Made by a program: the position numbers and the translations under genes. Shown in pieces: positions 60,297-64,000 of a stretch of 64,000 nucleotides of DNA. The first letter of the stretch is position 1; each line of letters opens with the position of its first letter. The notes under the pieces were generated by a model. That model saw nothing but the letters and a program-made list of their open reading frames with translations. It did no database searches and was not told where the DNA came from. The stretch comes from Streptomyces chattanoogensis (GTDB lineage Bacteria; Actinomycetota; Actinomycetes; Streptomycetales; Streptomycetaceae), in the NCBI RefSeq assembly GCF_001294335.1, contig NZ_LGKG01000144.1:35271-99270 (forward strand), written 5' to 3'.

Positions 60297-62141
60297 CTAC
60301 GGGTAGTCCACCACGTAGGACTGTTGGTGGTCCGTGTTCGCCGGGCTGCCCTGGTCGTTGATGACGTGGTTGATCGTGCCCGTACCGCCGAGCGAGACCG
60401 TCACCATGTGGTGGAGCTTCACGCCGTCCGTGCGGGGTACCTGGAAGGCGCGGTCGGCGGCGACGGACTTGTTGACGTTGAAGTAGCAGTAGCTGCCCAG
60501 CCCGTACGCCTGGTGGTCGGTGACGTTGTCGGCCACCTTGTACGCGGCGTAGCCCTTGGTGCCGCCGTCCATCCAGGACGCCTGGTCCGGCGGGTCGTAG
60601 GGCATCTCGTTCTGGAAGAAGTACGTCCGGCCGTGGTTGCCGTTCCAGACCACCTGGTCCTTCTGGTAGTGCTCGACGAACAGGCCGTACATCGTGACGT
60701 CGTCGCCGTTGACGGTCAGTCCGCTGTCCGCGGTGTTCTGCGTCCAGCCGACCCCGTCGCCGTGGTCGGCCCGCCAGATCCAGGTGTGGTCGCCGATGAC
60801 GTCCGAGCTGTTGACGACGAGGCTCTTGGCCGCCTTGCCGACGCCCGCGCCGCCGACCCGGAAGTAGACGTCGTGAAGGGAGGAGGGGTTGCCGGAGTGG
60901 TGCGCCGAAGCGCCCTTCGGGCCCATCTCCATCAGCGTGTCCGAGCGCTCCCGGCCGGCGTCGATCAGCAGACCCGCGATGTTCGCTCCGTCGATGTCGG
61001 CCACCGAGAGGGCGGTGACCCCGCCGTCCGGGACGAGGGTGGCCAGGCCGAGGCCGAGCACCACGGTATCCGGCTTCGTCACCTTGATCGTGTCGTCCAG
61101 GTGGTAGACACCGGGCGTGAACAGCAGATGCTTGCCCTGGTTCAGCGCGCCGTTGATCTGGGACGCCGTCATGCCGGGCTTGACGATGAAGAAGTCAGTC
61201 AGCGGCAGGGATGTGCCTTTCGGGGCGCCGCCGGACCAGGTGGTGCCCTGGGTGTCCGTGGCGACGTCGGGGACGAAGACCTTGTACGCGTCCGCGTCGT
61301 CGACGTAGAGGAACGGCTTCTCCCGGGACTTGGGCGTCTTGTCGACCGTGGTGTACGGCGGCTGGGGGAAGGTGCCGGCCGGCGGGTTGGTCGCTCCGAC
61401 GAACACCATGTTCCAGTTGGAGCCGTTCCAGCTGCTCCACTCGGTGTTGCGGGAGAGGTACTGCTGCTGCGACCCGGAGGAGACCGAACCGTCCACCTTG
61501 GTGTCGGCGAGCAGGCCGCCGCTGGACCAGCCGTGGTTCCGCGGATCCAGCTGCAGATTGCCCTTCACATGCATCCGGCGGAACGGCGCGGCCTGCGAGA
61601 CGGCCCACCGGTCGGTGCCGTTCGCCGGGGTCACGGCCATGTTCTCGGCGTCGCGCCAGAAGTTCTGCGTGGCGTTGTCGCCGAACCAGTCGGCCTCGGC
61701 GTGCACATCGCCGTTGATGTCGGTGTCGTCGGGCGACAGTCCGAGCCCGGCGATGTGTGTGGAGAATCCGATGTTGGCGTCCACGTCGTACTTCCCCGGC
61801 TTGAACAGCAGCGCATGCCGTTCCTCGCCGAACTGGTTCTTCTCCTGCTCCTTGAAGACCGCGTCGAGCCGAGACTGGATCCGGTCCTTGGGCATCGACG
61901 GGTCGAAGATGTCGACGTTGGGGCCGAGGTCCGGAGCGTCGGCCGCGGTGAGGTGCTTCTGCGGTGTGCTGTGTTCGTGGTCGTGGTCGTGTTCGTGTTC
62001 GGGCCCTGCGCTCGCGCTCTGGGGGGAAAGGAGGGCCACGGTGCCGGCCGCGAGGACGAGGGCGGCGGCAGCGGCGGGCAGGGCGCGGCGCCTGCGATGG
62101 CGCGGCCGGCTCGACTCGTCGCGGGTCATGTTCAGCTTCAC
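60297..62141 (-). CDS. Secreted GH55-like glycoside hydrolase
   Basis: 614 residues. Signal peptide about 10-45 (RRALPAAAAALVLAAGTVAL), then a His-rich tract (EHEHDHDHEH) that may bind metal. The rest is a beta-helix: PNVDIFDPSMPKDRIQSRLD, ALLFKPGKYDVDANIGFSTH, HVKGNLQLDPRNHGWSSGG, IADVDGANIAGLLIDAGRER-like text, GDHTWIWRADHGDGVGW. This right-handed double beta-helix is typical of exo- or endo-beta-1,3-glucanases of family GH55. GTG 62139-62141 follows GGGGG and lies 11 bp after the GH18 stop, so the two form an operon. Confidence 0.85.
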   Translation of the reverse strand: MKLNMTRDESSRPRHRRRRALPAAAAALVLAAGTVALLSPQSASAGPEHEHDHDHEHSTPQKHLTAADAPDLGPNVDIFDPSMPKDRIQSRLDAVFKEQEKNQFGEERHALLFKPGKYDVDANIGFSTHIAGLGLSPDDTDINGDVHAEADWFGDNATQNFWRDAENMAVTPANGTDRWAVSQAAPFRRMHVKGNLQLDPRNHGWSSGGLLADTKVDGSVSSGSQQQYLSRNTEWSSWNGSNWNMVFVGATNPPAGTFPQPPYTTVDKTPKSREKPFLYVDDADAYKVFVPDVATDTQGTTWSGGAPKGTSLPLTDFFIVKPGMTASQINGALNQGKHLLFTPGVYHLDDTIKVTKPDTVVLGLGLATLVPDGGVTALSVADIDGANIAGLLIDAGRERSDTLMEMGPKGASAHHSGNPSSLHDVYFRVGGAGVGKAAKSLVVNSSDVIGDHTWIWRADHGDGVGWTQNTADSGLTVNGDDVTMYGLFVEHYQKDQVVWNGNHGRTYFFQNEMPYDPPDQASWMDGGTKGYAAYKVADNVTDHQAYGLGSYCYFNVNKSVAADRAFQVPRTDGVKLHHMVTVSLGGTGTINHVINDQGSPANTDHQQSYVVDYP

Positions 62142-62152
62142 GATGCCCCCGC

Positions 62153-63214
62153 TCAGCCCGTGTATCCGGTGTATCCGGTGTATCCGGTGTATCCGGCGAA
62201 GATCTTGGTGAACTGCCAGGGTTCCTGGTCCACGCCGGAGCAGGTGTCGTCGTTGGGATAGGCGCCGGGGCACGGGCGGTCGCGGTTGGCCGACCAGTAG
62301 GTGAGGCGGGCGAGGTGGTGTTCCTGGGCGTAGGCGCGAATGGCCTCGAAATTCTGCGGTGTGACCCGCTCGTTGGCGTCGGTGATGCCGTTCATCGACG
62401 AGATGCCGCTGTGCCGGTAGGCCGCATCGTCGCTGTAGTCGTATGCGTCCTTGACCGCGTTCTTCAGCCCCTCGGCGGCCTTCTTCGTCAGCTCGCCCAT
62501 GTCCTGACCCCCCGCGTCACCGAAGTCGAACGGCATGATCGTCCAGCCGTCCACCTCCAGACCGGCGCCCGCGGCCCGCTGGATCATGCTGTCGTCCGGG
62601 CCGTCCTGAGCGCTGGGGAACGTGACGTACGTCGTCAGACCGGAGTTGCGGGCCTTCACCTGCTTCAGCGCGTCGATCGTCTTCTGCTGCACCTGGGGGT
62701 CGTCGTAGGCATCGCCCTCGATATCGATGTCGATCGCCTTCAGGCCGTAGGCGTCGATCACCTTCTGGTACGCGCCGGCCAGGGCCGAGGCGTCCGGGCA
62801 GGTCTGTTCCAGCTTGCTGCCGCTGGCCCCGCCGAAGGAGGGGACGACGTCGCCGCCCTTGGCTCGGATCGCGTCCACGGTCCGCGCATCGACACCGCCG
62901 GTGAGGGGACGACTGCCGTCCCACTGCGGATCGCACGTACCGCCGCTGAGGACGAAGGCGAGCGTGAACCACTTGACTCCGGTGGCGTCCATCACCGTGG
63001 CGGGATCGGGCGGGTTGCCCCACCCGTTGTACAGATACGGGGCCACGGCCTGGGGCGCATCGGCCGCCTTGGGCCCGTCGGACGGTGCGGCACCGGCCGC
63101 CGCGGTGGTGGTGCCGCCGATAAGCGCAGCGGCAACCACGCCGATCGTGCTCCGGTGGGCGCCGCGTATCTGCCGTGACCGCGATCTGTTTCCGTGCCGT
63201 GCCGGTGAACTCAT
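62153..63214 (-). CDS. Secreted GH18 chitinase-like protein
   Basis: 353 residues. Signal peptide (RSTIGVVAAALIGGTTTAAA, cleaved near AGA-AP). GH18 barrel: WFTLAFVLSGGTCDP, GGDVVPSFGGASGSK and the D-x-D-x-E catalytic motif in GLKAIDIDIEGDAYDD, with Glu 166 as the acid; later WTIMPFDFGDAGGQDM. It resembles chitinases and chitin-binding relatives of Streptomyces. ATG 63214 follows AGGAGG. The C-terminus ends in four GYT repeats (see repeat). A secreted GH18-GH55 pair suits fungal wall attack (chitin and beta-glucan). Confidence 0.9.
   Translation of the reverse strand: MSSPARHGNRSRSRQIRGAHRSTIGVVAAALIGGTTTAAAGAAPSDGPKAADAPQAVAPYLYNGWGNPPDPATVMDATGVKWFTLAFVLSGGTCDPQWDGSRPLTGGVDARTVDAIRAKGGDVVPSFGGASGSKLEQTCPDASALAGAYQKVIDAYGLKAIDIDIEGDAYDDPQVQQKTIDALKQVKARNSGLTTYVTFPSAQDGPDDSMIQRAAGAGLEVDGWTIMPFDFGDAGGQDMGELTKKAAEGLKNAVKDAYDYSDDAAYRHSGISSMNGITDANERVTPQNFEAIRAYAQEHHLARLTYWSANRDRPCPGAYPNDDTCSGVDQEPWQFTKIFAGYTGYTGYTGYTG
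62157..62195 (-). repeat. Four 9-bp repeats coding GYTGYTGYTGYTG
   Basis: The coding strand reads GGATACACC four times at the end of the GH18 gene, giving a Gly-Tyr-Thr tail. Nine-base units keep the frame; the tail is just before the stop. Confidence 0.9.
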
Positions 63215-63281
63215 GGGGCCTCCTGTGCGGTGGGGGGAGCGGGCGTCGGCCCGGGGACGGCCGTACTGCCGTACTGCCGTG

Positions 63282-63332
63282 AGAAGTGCGTGTACATCAG
63301 AAGTGCGTGTAGATCAGAAGTGCGTGTGCACA
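63282..63332. promoter_or_regulatory. Three 17-bp direct repeats upstream of GH18
   Basis: AGAAGTGCGTGTACATC, AGAAGTGCGTGTAGATC and AGAAGTGCGTGTGCACA in a row, 68-118 bp before the GH18 start. They look like repeated activator or repressor sites. A 9-bp duplication CCGTACTGC lies just before them (63261-63280). Confidence 0.75.
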
Positions 63333-63544
63333 AGGAGCGTTGAATGCCTGGCTGAAGGGGCGTCGCTCAAGGCATGTCTGGCTACCCTCCGAGAAGCGGT
63401 GCACAGTCGGATCGGCCGACCTGGAACGACGTCGGGAGCAGAGCAGTTCAGGATGGTCCAGACCTGATGCACGGCTTGAGTTAACTCGGCGTAAAGACGG
63501 GCGTCAAGACCGCCGGCATCACTTCAAAAAGTGAACGCACTGGC

Positions 63545-63697
63545 CAACAGTGGCCCCTGCGCCGAGAAGCCAACTACCAAGCCATCGCACGGCAATTGGG
63601 TTCCCTCAGCAACCGGGCCACGGCCGCGAGGGAGGCATGGGCCTCCGGTGACGACGTCCTCGCCCTGGAGCGCTTCCGCGCCGCCTTCACTCTCTGA
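63545..63697 (+). pseudogene. C-terminal fragment of an unknown protein
   Basis: A protein-like frame reads RREANYQAIARQLGSLSNRA and TAAREAWASGDDVLALERFR-AAFTL, then stops at 63695-63697. There is no start codon or family I recognise. Confidence 0.3.
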
Positions 63698-63738
63698 CCG
63701 GCCGACAACGCCGATCCGCGCCGCCCGGCCCCAGCCGC

Positions 63739-63970
63739 AACCACCTCACCGCCTATGGCGCCCAAGGCACCACCGCCGAGTGCGTCGCATACGACCACGA
63801 CCTCTTCCACGACGCCTGCATCGCCGAACTGACCGACTTCAGCCACTGCCTTCAGCCACTGCCTCCGCACCGACCGCTCCCCCGCCATCACCGGCGAAGA
63901 CTCCCGCGCGGCCATCCAGTCCGTCACCACAGGCGACCCGTTCCGCACCGACGAGCTCAAGGACCGGTAG
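63739..63970 (+). pseudogene. Inositol dehydrogenase-like C-terminus, frameshifted
   Basis: NHLTAYGAQGTTAECVAYDH, DLFHDACIAELTDFSHCL then, in the next frame after a 13-bp tandem duplication, RTDRSPAITGEDSRAAIQSV, TTGDPFRTDELKDR and stop. This is the end of a Gfo/Idh/MocA (myo-inositol 2-dehydrogenase-type) protein. The catalytic Rossmann half is absent. The duplication (TTCAGCCACTGCC at 63838-63850 and again 63851-63863) breaks the frame. Confidence 0.75.
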
Positions 63971-64000
63971 GTTCCCCCGCCGCCCCCCTGCCCCCTGCCC

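Noticed and set aside
63282..63332. CRISPR-like array
   Set aside because: Three 17-bp direct repeats without spacers and without cas genes; they fit promoter sites better.

Overview
The window is high-GC DNA with strong GGAGG-type ribosome sites, many GTG starts and 4-bp gene overlaps. The gene families (DevS/DevR dormancy proteins, CBS-BON proteins, SGAP-type aminopeptidase, HxlR, EthD, PhzF, secreted chitinase-like enzymes) point to a Streptomyces or close relative. The many broken genes and insertion-sequence scraps suggest an accessory chromosomal arm rather than the core. I saw no rRNA, tRNA or CRISPR array.

Region 1, 1-12 kb, looks like a dormancy/redox-stress island: three intact universal stress proteins, a cyclic-nucleotide-domain protein, a GAF-GAF histidine kinase convergent with a NarL/DevR-type response regulator, and several CBS-BON proteins. 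A palindrome close to GGGCCG-NN-CGGCCC recurs 74-120 bp upstream of at least seven of these genes and is a strong candidate operator for the response regulator. Decay is visible in the same island: a frameshifted P-type ATPase stub, a universal stress protein stub joined to a DUF1918 gene, and a large acyl-CoA-synthetase/acetyltransferase collapsed in frame to 238 residues.

Region 2, 12-21 kb, holds a divergent patatin/TetR pair with a clear operator, an erythromycin-esterase-like gene, a methyltransferase, several transposase fossils, and a 1050-residue P-loop NTPase with 13 tandem C-terminal repeats. The NTPase looks like a STAND-type sensor and lies divergent from a 40-residue hydrophobic small protein.

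Region 3, 21-37 kb, is a mosaic: a secreted M28 aminopeptidase, a shattered 4-hydroxy-2-oxovalerate aldolase, an HxlR-controlled truncated carboxymuconolactone decarboxylase/EthD pair, a PhzF protein, a serine recombinase with a zinc-finger-like N-terminus, one intact 857-bp IS5-family element, a TrkA-type K+ channel protein, and a membrane metallopeptidase operon behind twin palindromes.

Region 4, 38-45.5 kb, is the most interesting part. Five minus-strand genes are each joined to the next by a 4-bp stop/start overlap: a PaaK-like adenylate ligase, an MFS exporter, a GNAT acyltransferase, a LuxE acyl-protein synthetase, and a LuxC acyl reductase fused to a second PaaK-like ligase. There is no luciferase nearby. 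The set reads as an acyl activation, reduction, transfer and export pathway, probably for a small metabolite or signal.

Region 5, 46-64 kb, carries metabolic and secreted functions: a LysE exporter, an amidohydrolase, a RibD-like reductase, a ProC-like oxidoreductase, a serine hydrolase with divergent TetR, a secreted papain-like protease, a membrane-tethered ECF sigma factor fused to an extracellular CAP domain, a 2OG-Fe(II) oxygenase, a PfpI-like protein, and a GH18-GH55 pair behind three 17-bp repeats. The window ends in an inositol dehydrogenase remnant broken by a 13-bp duplication.
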